Below are positions 1 to 7,054 of a DNA stretch of 10,120 nucleotides, in pieces. This DNA is from Desulfobacteraceae bacterium UBA5623. Its GTDB lineage: Bacteria; Desulfobacterota; DSM-4660; Desulfatiglandales; Desulfatiglandaceae. Location of the stretch: the NCBI GenBank assembly GCA_002424495.1, contig DIKH01000171.1:4383-14502 (forward strand). The letters are read 5' to 3'. Below the pieces are notes generated by a model that did no database searches, was not told the DNA's origin, and saw nothing but the letters and a program-made list of their open reading frames with translations. Within the stretch, counting starts at the first letter, position 1; every line of letters begins with the position of its first letter. Made by a program: the position numbers and the translations under genes.

Positions 1-1736
1 GTTGGATCCTGCGACATTCTGAGGAATGAATAGATTACGGGCGCCATCCACAGGCCCCATCTAAGAACGCGGACGGTATGTTCCACCAGGGCAACCAGGC
101 CCTTGCCGGTAAAAAGTTCCCTGACAGGCCCACTGGTGCGTCTGACAAGGGCGGTAAGGACGGTGAAGTTGATACTGAATAGGGGTGCAGCTATCGACCA
201 GTTGATCACCCCGGACAAGGCCTCGTTGTATAAAAGTCTCACACCGCCTATGGTCTGGCCCAGATCCATTGCTCCCCACTTGCTGCAAAGGGGGTAGATG
301 ACATATCTTTCAACAACAATGCCGGAGGCGGAAAAGTTAAGGCTGGCATACTTGATCAATTTATCAGTAACTGCCATGAGCTGCGGCCCATCAAGATACC
401 ATGCAACACTGCCACCCACTGCCCCGCCCAGGCAGGCTGCAAGGCAGTAGACCCGCCAGGGCTGGAACCTCTGCCTCTTGTTCAGCGTAATATCGAGGGC
501 ATCGGTCAGGATATCTACTCCAGCATAGGCGCTCGCCCCTGCACAAAGACCCAACAGGAACCGATCCAGACCATCTGCCCCAGGCAAACCAGCGGACAGT
601 CCATGGCCCACAAAAACGCCGATAACCATTCCCCTTATATAGTTAACCCAATCCAGGTAGCTGAGACCTGCCCTGTTAAAAAATTTCTCGCTGCCGTCAA
701 AGGTCTCTATTATGGTCTTAACAAGGGGAAAAACCACTGCGCCAGCCAGTGCAGAGACCAAATAGGGGTGGGCTATGATGGAGGACAGTATTGCCCTTAC
801 TCCCAGTATAATGGAACCACCGTAAATGATACCCATAAAAACAAGGCCGTATACTGCCCCTTTTTCAAGTCCCGTGCGATAGTGCCCGGAGTTCCAGTAC
901 CATGTGGGTTTTTTGCCGTGAATGGCATCCATGAACATACCGGTGAGAAGAAACGTCTGAGCCCATAGACCTGCCTGGGAGAGCATGACCGCGAACAGTG
1001 TGAAAGGAAGAGCTAAAATCAAAGGCAGACTGGCCACAAAAACACCTGACCCAATGTCTGCAACCTCTGGAGTAAGGGAGGATCCCGCTGCACTTAAGAT
1101 GAGCAGTGCATGAATCCTTAAATCCTTTATCCACCTTTTGGTGACAAGAAGGCCAATACAGGCAAGGACAATCTCGTTAAAGAACCCAATGACCGCAATT
1201 CTTCCGATGATACGAAGGACCTGCGGAGCCATAACCAGGCCTGAGGTCACTGCACCACCGATTTTTTCTATCAGATCTGTGGAGCCCAAAAGGAGCAGCC
1301 CGTTAAAGAGATAAGGGATTAAGAGGATGACAAGCCCTGCTGCTGGCCCTATATGTCTACCTCTAGCGGCTAGACAGTAAAGGAGGGCAGAGATATAGAT
1401 GAGGCAAAAGAGGGCTGATCCAAGCCCTGTCAGAGTGAGGAGATGTTCCCATGAAGATGGGATTAGCCAGAGCAGCGTTTCTCCACGAAACGACGCGGCA
1501 AAGATTGCAGGGATCAGGATGTCCTGAACGGCCTCACCGGCAGTGAGGAGATCCCTGGTATAGAGATACTTAAAAAAAAGACCTGCAATCAGGCCAAGAA
1601 TGCCCACAAACACAGCACAAGGGCGGCCTTGGCATATGGCAAAGCATGTACCGGCTGCGGCAATGACCCCGGCCATGTACAAAAACGCATCAACGAGCAG
1701 GTTGCCGCGGGTAGCAAAACGATTTTCCTTCCCCAT
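1..1736 (-). CDS. Large polytopic inner-membrane protein, partial (C-terminus beyond left edge)
   Basis: The minus strand is open from an ATG at 1736 to the window edge, giving 578 codons without a stop. The start is the only ATG after an in-frame TGA just upstream; a weak GAGG lies 10 bases before it. The product is very hydrophobic, with roughly 12 or more likely membrane segments (for example near residues 13-35, 40-58, 103-124, 131-151, 172-198, 231-266, 294-313, 325-343, 367-385 and 433-448) joined by short loops. No glycosyltransferase, ATPase or acyltransferase motif is visible in this part. It starts 47 bases after the opgG-type gene on the same strand, so the two are probably one operon and the protein probably handles the same glucan. 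Text near residues 516-578 vaguely recalls the membrane parts of very large GH94/GH36-type glucan synthase-like proteins, but that is an unverified memory. I do not recognise the family with confidence. Confidence 0.8.
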   Translation of the reverse strand, partial: MGKENRFATRGNLLVDAFLYMAGVIAAAGTCFAICQGRPCAVFVGILGLIAGLFFKYLYTRDLLTAGEAVQDILIPAIFAASFRGETLLWLIPSSWEHLLTLTGLGSALFCLIYISALLYCLAARGRHIGPAAGLVILLIPYLFNGLLLLGSTDLIEKIGGAVTSGLVMAPQVLRIIGRIAVIGFFNEIVLACIGLLVTKRWIKDLRIHALLILSAAGSSLTPEVADIGSGVFVASLPLILALPFTLFAVMLSQAGLWAQTFLLTGMFMDAIHGKKPTWYWNSGHYRTGLEKGAVYGLVFMGIIYGGSIILGVRAILSSIIAHPYLVSALAGAVVFPLVKTIIETFDGSEKFFNRAGLSYLDWVNYIRGMVIGVFVGHGLSAGLPGADGLDRFLLGLCAGASAYAGVDILTDALDITLNKRQRFQPWRVYCLAACLGGAVGGSVAWYLDGPQLMAVTDKLIKYASLNFSASGIVVERYVIYPLCSKWGAMDLGQTIGGVRLLYNEALSGVINWSIAAPLFSINFTVLTALVRRTSGPVRELFTGKGLVALVEHTVRVLRWGLWMAPVIYSFLRMSQDP

Positions 1737-1783
1737 TTCAACTAGGCCTCAGGCCGGATTAATAAGATTTCTCGGAAAACCTC

Positions 1784-3412
1784 CTAAGGTTCGTAAACAT
1801 AACTCCATGTTTCTGTTAGGATGTCTTGATCCAATTTCAGAAAGGCGCGCAGTTCCACTGGATCTTTTATGGCCTTATCTTTACCTGTTTGATCTTCAAG
1901 GGCGATCTCAAATACCAGACGCCAGCGGCCGTTGACCCTGTTTTTGGAGATCTGTTTTTCTATCAGTTTTGCACCTGCACCGACGTCCACAACGGCATCT
2001 ATAGTTTTGTCTGAGGGCAAGGACTCAAGCATTTTGCCACCGAAATCCACAACAATTTTTTTTGATCCCGTGCTCTTTCCCGCCGCAGTCATTGTGGCCA
2101 ATGCAAGCCCAGCGGGCGGTCGAACCCCATCAGAAAAATAGTGCCAGCTCATACGATAATTAAAAACGACCGGCTCCCCTGGTTCAGGAAGATTTGACGG
2201 GACCCAGAAGGTAACAATATTGTCGTGGATTTCTTCCTCAGTGTGGATCTGGATAAGCTCAAGCCTGCCCTCCCCCCAATCGCTTGTGGGGCTGACCCAT
2301 AGGCTGGGACGGTTTTCATAGTGGCTCTCCATGTCCAGATATTTTTCATAGTCCTGATCTCTCTGGCAGAGCCCAAAACCTTTGGGGTTGGTCGTTTTAA
2401 AGGATGTGACCAGGAGTGTCCTGGGATTGATCAGGGGACGCCAGATCCATTCCCCGGAACCAGTGGCCAGCATAATTCCGTCGGAATCGTGGATCTCTGG
2501 CCTAAAGTCGTCAATGGGCCTTATGGAGGAATTCTCACCGTAGAAGAACATGCTCGTCATGGGCGCAACTCCGAGCTGCTGAACCTTTTTCCTCAAAAAT
2601 ATAGTGCTCTTGACATCCATAACTGTCTCTTTTCCCGGGTAGACCACGAATTGATATGCGCCTGCAAGACTGGGGCTGTCCATAAGGGCGTAGAAGGTGA
2701 TCTCCCTGGAATTAGCAGTGGGCAAGACAATCCAGAATTTCCTGAAATAGGGAAACTCTTCGCCGGACGGCAGATATGTGTCAATGGCAAGTCCCCTGGC
2801 AGACAGACCGTAATTCATATGCTGGCCGACCGCCCTGAAATAGCTCGCCCCCAGGAATACACATACCTCATCCTGGTAATCCATGGTGTTAATGGGATAA
2901 TGGATACGGAATCCGGCAAAACCCAGGTTTTTTGGCACAAGGTCCTTCACCCTCTTGCTCTTATAGTCAAAGAGGTCCTTTGAAAAGGGTACAGGGCTGA
3001 CAATGCCCTCTGGATCAACAATGTTAATGCCCACTGTACGATCAAAGTAGAGTCCTGGGTGGAAGAACTGAACAGTAAAAGGAAGGCTTTCCTTCCGCCA
3101 CAAGGCCTTTGGCGGCATAAAACGGATGTCCCGCCATTCATCATAAGTAATCTTCAGAAGTGAATCAGGCACCTCTCCCTTTGGACTTTTAAAGGCTGAT
3201 ATGGACATATCTCTTGCCTGATCAACTACATTTTGAAATTGGAATGGGGCCTCAGCGACAGCCTTAGGGGTGTAAATGAAACCCTGGCCGCAGATAATCA
3301 GAAAGAATAGGACAAAAGAGATTGCCGTTCCAGCAACGGACAAGCGAGTACCTTTTAATTTAATCCCCTTATTTGATTTGTAATTTATAGAAGTGTTTAC
3401 TAGGGCCTCCAT
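1784..3412 (-). CDS. opgG: Periplasmic glucan biosynthesis protein, OpgG/OpgD (MdoG, GH186) family, paralogue 1
   Basis: This 542-residue protein belongs to the OpgG/OpgD family (E. coli OpgG is about 511 residues), which works on beta-1,2-glucan backbones in the periplasm. The family has a large N-terminal beta-sandwich domain and a C-terminal immunoglobulin-like domain. Seen here: a long basic N-region, a hydrophobic stretch at residues 27-42 and probable signal-peptidase cleavage near AVAEA (51-55); then family blocks such as LGFAGFRIHYPIN, GLAIDT, FRPEIHDSDG (HDSDG at 308-312), GSGEWIWRP, DNIV.FWVP, and the C-terminal LTETWSY signature. OpgD-type members hydrolyse beta-1,2-glucan, whereas OpgG of E. 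coli is only weakly active; which type this is cannot be told by eye. The ATG has GAGGAAA seven bases ahead. It is clearly paralogous to the gene at 7135-8751. It heads a minus-strand unit with the membrane protein downstream. Confidence 0.95.
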   Translation of the reverse strand: MEALVNTSINYKSNKGIKLKGTRLSVAGTAISFVLFFLIICGQGFIYTPKAVAEAPFQFQNVVDQARDMSISAFKSPKGEVPDSLLKITYDEWRDIRFMPPKALWRKESLPFTVQFFHPGLYFDRTVGINIVDPEGIVSPVPFSKDLFDYKSKRVKDLVPKNLGFAGFRIHYPINTMDYQDEVCVFLGASYFRAVGQHMNYGLSARGLAIDTYLPSGEEFPYFRKFWIVLPTANSREITFYALMDSPSLAGAYQFVVYPGKETVMDVKSTIFLRKKVQQLGVAPMTSMFFYGENSSIRPIDDFRPEIHDSDGIMLATGSGEWIWRPLINPRTLLVTSFKTTNPKGFGLCQRDQDYEKYLDMESHYENRPSLWVSPTSDWGEGRLELIQIHTEEEIHDNIVTFWVPSNLPEPGEPVVFNYRMSWHYFSDGVRPPAGLALATMTAAGKSTGSKKIVVDFGGKMLESLPSDKTIDAVVDVGAGAKLIEKQISKNRVNGRWRLVFEIALEDQTGKDKAIKDPVELRAFLKLDQDILTETWSYVYEP

Positions 3413-3451
3413 AGATCTTTCCTCTTGTTAAGCTCCTTTTTTAGCGTAATA

Positions 3452-3479
3452 TTAATATGTTCTAGTTAGCAAGTGTCTA
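3452..3479 (-). promoter_or_regulatory. Possible sigma70-type promoter for opgG paralogue 1
   Basis: On the minus strand, TAGACA (3474-3479, five of six matches to TTGACA) is followed after 16 bases by TATTAA (3452-3457, four of six to TATAAT). This would start transcription near 3445, about 33 bases before the opgG ATG at 3412. It is a moderate match in an AT-rich stretch, so it could be chance. Confidence 0.35.
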
Positions 3480-3684
3480 AAGCCGTTGGGCATGTTAAGA
3501 CGTGTGGGATAAAAATTCAAAGAAAATTTGAAGCACCTCAAAACGTTTAATTTTGTGGATGGGAATCGGTCGGAAATGGAATGGGGAAATGTTGATATTA
3601 ATTTGAAAAGGGGTCGTAAGGGCACTGATGTAAAAATTAGCAAAGATGCTAAAGGATTTCTTCCTGGCCATTAGCCCGCAATTT

Positions 3685-3726
3685 AAAAAAAGACGCGTTT
3701 TCTGCGCCCCAAAGGGGCGCAGAAAA
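3685..3726 (-). terminator. Strong hairpin, likely transcription terminator of the lipoprotein gene
   Basis: TTTTCTGCGCCCC (3698-3710), AAA, GGGGCGCAGAAAA (3714-3726) is a perfect 13-base-pair stem with a three-base loop. Read on the minus strand, the stem is followed by CGCGTC and then seven T (3685-3691). The T run is offset from the stem by six bases, which is not ideal, but the position about 130 bases after the lipoprotein stop and before opgG fits a terminator that insulates the two. Confidence 0.6.
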
Positions 3727-3855
3727 ATTGTTCACTTCTGTATATGACAACCGCCCAGTACCATTGACTAAGCAGAATCCCATATGCAAACCAGCAATGC
3801 CTCCCCCTTCGCGTCTAAAAGGGGATTTTCTGGCCTTATACGTACCAGGAGGCTA

Positions 3856-4146
3856 TTACTTCATCATCTTTTTGTTGAACATCTTTTCGCACTTTACAGA
3901 GCATTCCTCTGCCTGCGCAGCTGCCTTGTCAGCCTTTGCAGCAGCCTCATCCGCTACATCGCTTGCTTTTGCAGCAGCAGCCTTTGCCTCTTCGGCCTCC
4001 ATCAGGGCCTTATCTGCTTTGCTGAGTGCCTGATCTGTCTTTGTTTGAAGATCCTTAACCTGTGATGAGGTTGCACAACCTACAAGGCCCATACCCAACC
4101 ACATCATTACTGAAACAATTGCTACCAATCTTAAACTCTTGCGCAT
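3856..4146 (-). CDS. Small alanine-rich outer-membrane lipoprotein (Lpp/OprI-like alanine zipper)
   Basis: This is a 96-residue lipoprotein. The start at 4146 is chosen because AGGAGG (4153-4158) lies six bases upstream; a longer in-frame ATG at 4194 has no such site and would put odd residues before the signal. Residues 2-6 are basic, 7-22 are hydrophobic, and the lipobox LVGC puts the lipidated cysteine at 24. The +2 residue is alanine, so outer-membrane sorting is expected. The mature part (25-80) is a helix with alanines repeated every three to four residues, like the alanine-zipper trimer of E. coli Lpp and Pseudomonas OprI. The C-terminus ends in lysine, as in Lpp, where that lysine is cross-linked to peptidoglycan; whether this happens here is inference. 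Unusual are two further cysteines, C82 and C86. Its close neighbours are unrelated genes on separate promoters. Confidence 0.85.
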   Translation of the reverse strand: MRKSLRLVAIVSVMMWLGMGLVGCATSSQVKDLQTKTDQALSKADKALMEAEEAKAAAAKASDVADEAAAKADKAAAQAEECSVKCEKMFNKKMMK

Positions 4147-4790
4147 AACTCCCCTCCTCATAAATTTTTTGTTAATGCCAAAAACCAAAAACAATTTTGG
4201 CTTACATTAAACATTACTCATTACTAAATCAAGTTCTTTCCACAAAAAACTCTTGCCCTCTTTCAATTATCCCCTTTCAGTGATCCCCCCTTTCTTGAAA
4301 TTGTTCGTGCTTACAAATAATTACTAATAATTATCTTCACATAAAAAAGCTCTCTTTTCTCCACGGCATAAAGGAAAAACATCTCCTTTTTCCCTCACTA
4401 ATCATTGTTAGCGATTTTTTTTATTGAAAGCAAATATTGGACCAAATAGCTAACTCATTGAAATATGGGTTCTAATTAGTTTGGAGGCGGTTATCATCTG
4501 AATTCTATGTTCCGATTAGCATAAATGTACCAGGTATATTTACTTAAACAAAGGATTTAGATCTGGAGTTAACTTATTGAAATAGAAAAGAAATACCCAA
4601 TAAGAATTATTTGTTCCGATTCTTTAAAAATGGGAATTGAAAATTCCTGATAAAGGTATTAGACTGCCCCCATTGCCGTATGACGGGCCAAGAATGGCTA
4701 AAGTGAACATTTTGAAACTGGCTTCTTGGAATGTAATTTTTTCCGTTCTTATATCTTAACAATGTTGGACAGGTTTTAAGCTGGAAAATC
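4147..4790. other. Long AT-rich intergenic region between divergent lipoprotein and regulator genes
   Basis: This 644-base stretch separates two divergently transcribed genes and must hold both promoters. It contains the AGGAGG site of the lipoprotein (4153-4158), AT-rich tracts with repeated AATAATTA (about 4316-4334), and a pair of long imperfect direct repeats (4451-4517 and 4570-4621). A TTGAAA followed 16 bases later by TAATTT, about 50-80 bases ahead of the regulator, is a weak sigma70 candidate. No credible gene or structured RNA was recognised. Confidence 0.55.
4451..4621. repeat. Pair of imperfect direct repeats with matching ends
   Basis: Two units begin and end alike. Unit A (4451-4517, 67 bases) starts with TAACTCATTGAAATA and ends with TGTTCCGATT. 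Unit B (4570-4621, 52 bases) starts with TAACTTATTGAAATA (one mismatch in 15) and ends with TGTTCCGATT (identical, 10 of 10). The middles differ in length and sequence. They lie 170 to 340 bases ahead of the sigma54 activator gene and could be binding sites for a regulator. Confidence 0.55.
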
Positions 4791-6194
4791 ATGCCGATAG
4801 TACTCGTAGCATCTGAGACAAAAGAAGCAATTCATTCTATAGAATCAACTCTTCAGCCCGAATACACTGTTGAGACAGTATCCCACAGACAAGCTGCAAT
4901 GAAAGTGGTCGCAAAAAGGCATCCGGAATTCATTTTTATTGATATTGGTCTTCTGAGGGAGGAGGGCGCTGCCCTCAACTATAAAGAGGTCTTGCAAAAT
5001 ATTTGGGCTATTTCTCCTAATAGCGAAGTCATCATCATGTCTCCAAAGGAGATGATCAGAGATGCGGTAAAGGCCCTGAGGGCAGGGGCAAGTGAATACA
5101 TTACTTATCCAATAATTAATGAGGAGGTAATGCATGTTATTGACAGCATCCGTGAATATGCCAGCATGCAGACCGAACTCGATTATTTGCGGGATAAATT
5201 CTGGGCGTCAGATTCCTTGGAAATTATCCAGACAGAGCACTCTTCAATGAAGGAGATCTTTGAAAAGATTCGCCTGGTCGCCCCAACAAGGACCACTGTC
5301 CTCATCACCGGTGAAACAGGAACAGGAAAGGGTATACTGGCCAAACTGATTCATCATCACAGCAACAGAAAAAACGATCAGTTTATTCAGGTTCACTGTG
5401 GCTCAATTCCTGATACACTTCTGGAAAGCGAACTCTTCGGCCACGAGAAAGGCGCCTTTACAGGGGCAATCAACCGAAAGCTTGGAAAATTTGAAATCGC
5501 CAATGGTGGAACGATATTTTTGGATGAGGTTGGCACCCTTACACCCTCTGCCCAGATCAAACTCCTGCAGGTCTTGCAAGAGGGAATCTTTCAACGAGTC
5601 GGAGGGGAAGAGACCATTGAAGTGGATGTTAGGGTTATTTCTGCGACAAACCTTGAGATGAAAGAGGCCTGTGAAAACGGAAAATTCAGAAAAGACCTTT
5701 TTTATCGTTTAAACGTCTTTTCTATTGAAGTGCCACCTCTGCGAGCAAGGGTCAATGACATTCCCCATTTCATTGATCTGTTTCTCAAAAAGCTGGAAAG
5801 GACCGGCCAAAAAAATATTCATGGTATGCATCCTGATGTTGTCAAGTCTTTTAAAAGATATCCTTGGCCGGGAAACATCAGAGAGCTTGAAAACATCATG
5901 GAGAGGGCATATATTCTGGGAAGTGCCCCAATGCTGGAAAAAAAGGATTTTCCAGAAGAGGTTGTGATGTCAGAGCCTCCCGAAACAAGCCTGACTGCCG
6001 GTTCTTCCCTTACCCTGGCAGAGGTCAGACGCAAGGCCGTAGATGTGGCTGAAAACCAGTACATCAGAGAACTGCTCGCCAGTTACAACGGGAAAATCCA
6101 GGAATCTGCAGGCGCGGCAGGTATAACAACACGTCAATTGAACAAGCTGATGATTAAGCATAATATCAATAAAAAAGACTTTAAGTTAAAATAG
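4791..6194 (+). CDS. Sigma54-dependent transcriptional activator (NtrC family) with atypical receiver domain
   Basis: This 467-residue protein has the NtrC layout. Residues 1-120 form a receiver-like domain, about 145-375 the AAA+ ATPase, and about 415-462 a Fis-type helix-turn-helix. The ATPase is complete: Walker A GETGTGKG (174-181, K180), the sigma54-contacting GAFTGA loop (221-226), Walker B FLDE (D245, E246), the RKDLFYR arginine-finger region (300-306) and PGNIREL (360-366). It should therefore open sigma54 promoters. The receiver keeps the phosphorylation-site aspartate (D51), but the usual acidic pair after strand 1 is replaced by A7-S8-E9 and the invariant lysine before proline is Y106. 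Normal phosphorylation by a histidine kinase is doubtful, and no kinase gene is adjacent. The ATG is preceded by a weak GGA. A good sigma54-type promoter lies about 260 bases downstream, so the next gene is a possible target. Confidence 0.93.
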   Translation: MPIVLVASETKEAIHSIESTLQPEYTVETVSHRQAAMKVVAKRHPEFIFIDIGLLREEGAALNYKEVLQNIWAISPNSEVIIMSPKEMIRDAVKALRAGASEYITYPIINEEVMHVIDSIREYASMQTELDYLRDKFWASDSLEIIQTEHSSMKEIFEKIRLVAPTRTTVLITGETGTGKGILAKLIHHHSNRKNDQFIQVHCGSIPDTLLESELFGHEKGAFTGAINRKLGKFEIANGGTIFLDEVGTLTPSAQIKLLQVLQEGIFQRVGGEETIEVDVRVISATNLEMKEACENGKFRKDLFYRLNVFSIEVPPLRARVNDIPHFIDLFLKKLERTGQKNIHGMHPDVVKSFKRYPWPGNIRELENIMERAYILGSAPMLEKKDFPEEVVMSEPPETSLTAGSSLTLAEVRRKAVDVAENQYIRELLASYNGKIQESAGAAGITTRQLNKLMIKHNINKKDFKLK

Positions 6195-6211
6195 ATATTG
6201 CGATAAAATAA

Positions 6212-6248
6212 TTGAGACAGGCTCAACATACATTCTTTTGCCCTGTCT
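6212..6248. repeat. Overlapping, mutually exclusive inverted repeats after the regulator gene
   Basis: TTGAG (6212-6216) can pair with CTCAA (6222-6226) around ACAGG, or AGACAGG (6215-6221) can pair with CCTGTCT (6242-6248). No T run follows, so an intrinsic terminator on the plus strand is not clear; an mRNA end or a protein site is possible. Confidence 0.4.
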
Positions 6249-6452
6249 ACGGGAACTGTTAGTTCTGATTTTTGACATACAGGAACCAAGATTTCTTGTT
6301 CATATTTCCCCTTTCACTTCAAGCTATTAGAGACTATCCCTTTCTTTTTTTCATATGTTCTGAGTTTATTTTATGAAATAATCCAAGAACTGAAAGTTCC
6401 TGCATAGTCAAATCGACCAAGAAACAACCAATAATATTAAGTAATTATCTTT

Positions 6453-6469
6453 TTGGTATAATTATTGCT
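6453..6469 (+). promoter_or_regulatory. Probable sigma54 (-24/-12) promoter, overlapping an extended -10 motif
   Basis: TGGTATAATTATTGCT (6454-6469) has the exact GG-N10-GC spacing, with GG at 6455-6456 and GC at 6467-6468. The -12 element is a full TTGCT, while the -24 element TGGTAT departs from TGGCAC. The same bases contain TGGTATAAT (6454-6462), an extended -10 for sigma70, without a good -35. A sigma54 start would lie near 6480, about 150 bases before the OB-fold gene. The neighbouring sigma54 activator supports the reading. Confidence 0.5.
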
Positions 6470-6558
6470 ATTGATAATTTATGTACATTCCTGAATGGAC
6501 ACTGGAAGAGGACGGGTAAATTCAGACCCAGGGAAAACCATTTTAGTCCACTTCAAAT

Positions 6559-6586
6559 GGCGGTGAAGGAAAAACATCCTTCCGCC
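6559..6586 (+). other. Stable hairpin in the leader of the OB-fold gene
   Basis: GGCGGTGAAGGA (6559-6570) pairs with TCCTTCCGCC (6577-6586) with a two-base bulge and a six-base A-rich loop. It sits about 40 bases upstream of the likely start codon. There is no T run, so it is more likely an mRNA structure than a terminator. Confidence 0.5.
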
Positions 6587-6627
6587 GAGTCAAAGGCGAG
6601 GATGAGACCTTTACGAGGTTATCAGAT

Positions 6628-6918
6628 TTGGGGAAGAAAAGAAAACGCTCTAATTTAATTACAATTCGAGGTGTTGTTATCCCTGCGGACTGGGATGAAA
6701 GGGGAATTGTTATCTCCATTAATATCGCGACATTTGATGAGGAGGAGTATTTTATAGAGAGAAATGATGTGGCGGAAGAGTTATTCACGCGCCTTGGCCA
6801 GGGTGTGGAGGTAACAGGCCATTTCCAAGAGGTAAACGGGAAAAAAATCTTGAAGGTGATCAGTGTTGACAAGGAGGAAATCAAATCAGAAGGCATTGAA
6901 TCAGGAGAAGGCCTCTGA
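6628..6918 (+). CDS. Small OB-fold-like protein (possible nucleic-acid-binding OB domain)
   Basis: This 96-residue soluble protein has a basic start (GKKRKRSN, residues 2-9). A run of short strands follows: LITIRGVVIPADWDE (10-24), IVISINIATFDEEEYFI (27-43), then GVEVTGHF (59-66) and GKKILKVISV (71-80). The order, with a turn at PADWDE and the VEVTGHF...GKKILKV pair at the end, resembles the OB-fold of tRNA_anti-type domains; that assignment is by eye. The acidic tail carries no motif. The start is TTG at 6628 with GAGG (6615-6618) nine bases ahead; no ATG or GTG exists in frame before the upstream stop at 6544, although the frame is open over 27 more codons. It stands alone, with a probable promoter upstream and a terminator at its end. 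Its function is unknown; a link to glucan synthesis is not shown. Confidence 0.7.
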   Translation: MGKKRKRSNLITIRGVVIPADWDERGIVISINIATFDEEEYFIERNDVAEELFTRLGQGVEVTGHFQEVNGKKILKVISVDKEEIKSEGIESGEGL

Positions 6919-6939
6919 CCTGATCTCAGCGATTTTTTT
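6900..6939 (+). terminator. Possible intrinsic terminator of the OB-fold gene
   Basis: ATCAGG (6900-6905) pairs with CCTGAT (6919-6924), with an inner AGA/TCT pairing, overlapping the stop codon. Seven T follow at 6933-6939 after an eight-base spacer. The offset T run makes the call tentative. Confidence 0.4.
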
Positions 6940-7054
6940 GTAATCCCCTGTATTTCACTCAATCTGACAAAAATGCTACCTGCCTTGGGCCCATTATCCA
7001 GGGTTCAATAGAATAAACCACATTGACTCTCCTCCTCAACTTCCGGCAAAAAGG

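Larger units (their letters stand above)
3413..3855. other. Intergenic region between the lipoprotein gene and opgG paralogue 1
   Basis: This 443-base stretch has no convincing gene. From left to right it holds the possible opgG promoter (3452-3479), a small inverted repeat TTCAAA/TTTGAA (3516-3532), the strong GC-rich hairpin at 3698-3726, and a second weaker inverted repeat CCCCTT/AAGGGG (3804-3824). AGACGCG (3691-3697) and CGCGTCT (3810-3816) could also pair at long range. Short open frames here show no domain and no good ribosome binding site. Confidence 0.6.
6195..6627. other. Intergenic leader region between regulator and OB-fold gene
   Basis: This 433-base stretch holds inverted repeats just after the regulator (6212-6248), a weak hairpin near 6283-6302 (GAAC-AAG/CTTGTTC) followed by a pyrimidine-rich tract, a sigma54-type promoter match (6453-6469) and a stable hairpin (6559-6586) in the expected leader of the downstream gene. 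The frame of the OB-fold gene stays open back to 6547 but offers no ATG or GTG start. Confidence 0.55.

Noticed and set aside
2321..2983. Open frame of 220 codons on the plus strand inside opgG paralogue 1
   Set aside because: It is antisense to a clear family protein, has no ribosome binding site or domain, and its composition is that of a reversed coding sequence.
3804..3824. CCCCTT/AAGGGG hairpin downstream of the lipoprotein gene as a terminator
   Set aside because: The stem is only six base pairs with a nine-base loop and no T run on the minus strand; the hairpin at 3698-3726 is far stronger.
4349..4362. GG-N10-GC pattern on the minus strand ahead of the lipoprotein gene, and similar ones at 3794-3807 (minus) and 4685-4698 (plus)
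   Set aside because: Only the minimal GG and GC spacing is met; the -24 elements are poor and the positions do not fit the genes well, so chance is likelier than sigma54 promoters.
6557..6659. ATG-started 33-codon frame ahead of the OB-fold gene
   Set aside because: It has no ribosome binding site, no recognisable product, and overlaps the leader hairpin; joining it to the OB-fold frame would need a frameshift for which there is no clear signal.
6543..6962. Open frame of 139 codons on the minus strand over the OB-fold gene
   Set aside because: It is rich in serine and phenylalanine as expected from an antisense shadow, and the plus-strand frame gives a coherent beta-rich domain with a promoter and terminator.
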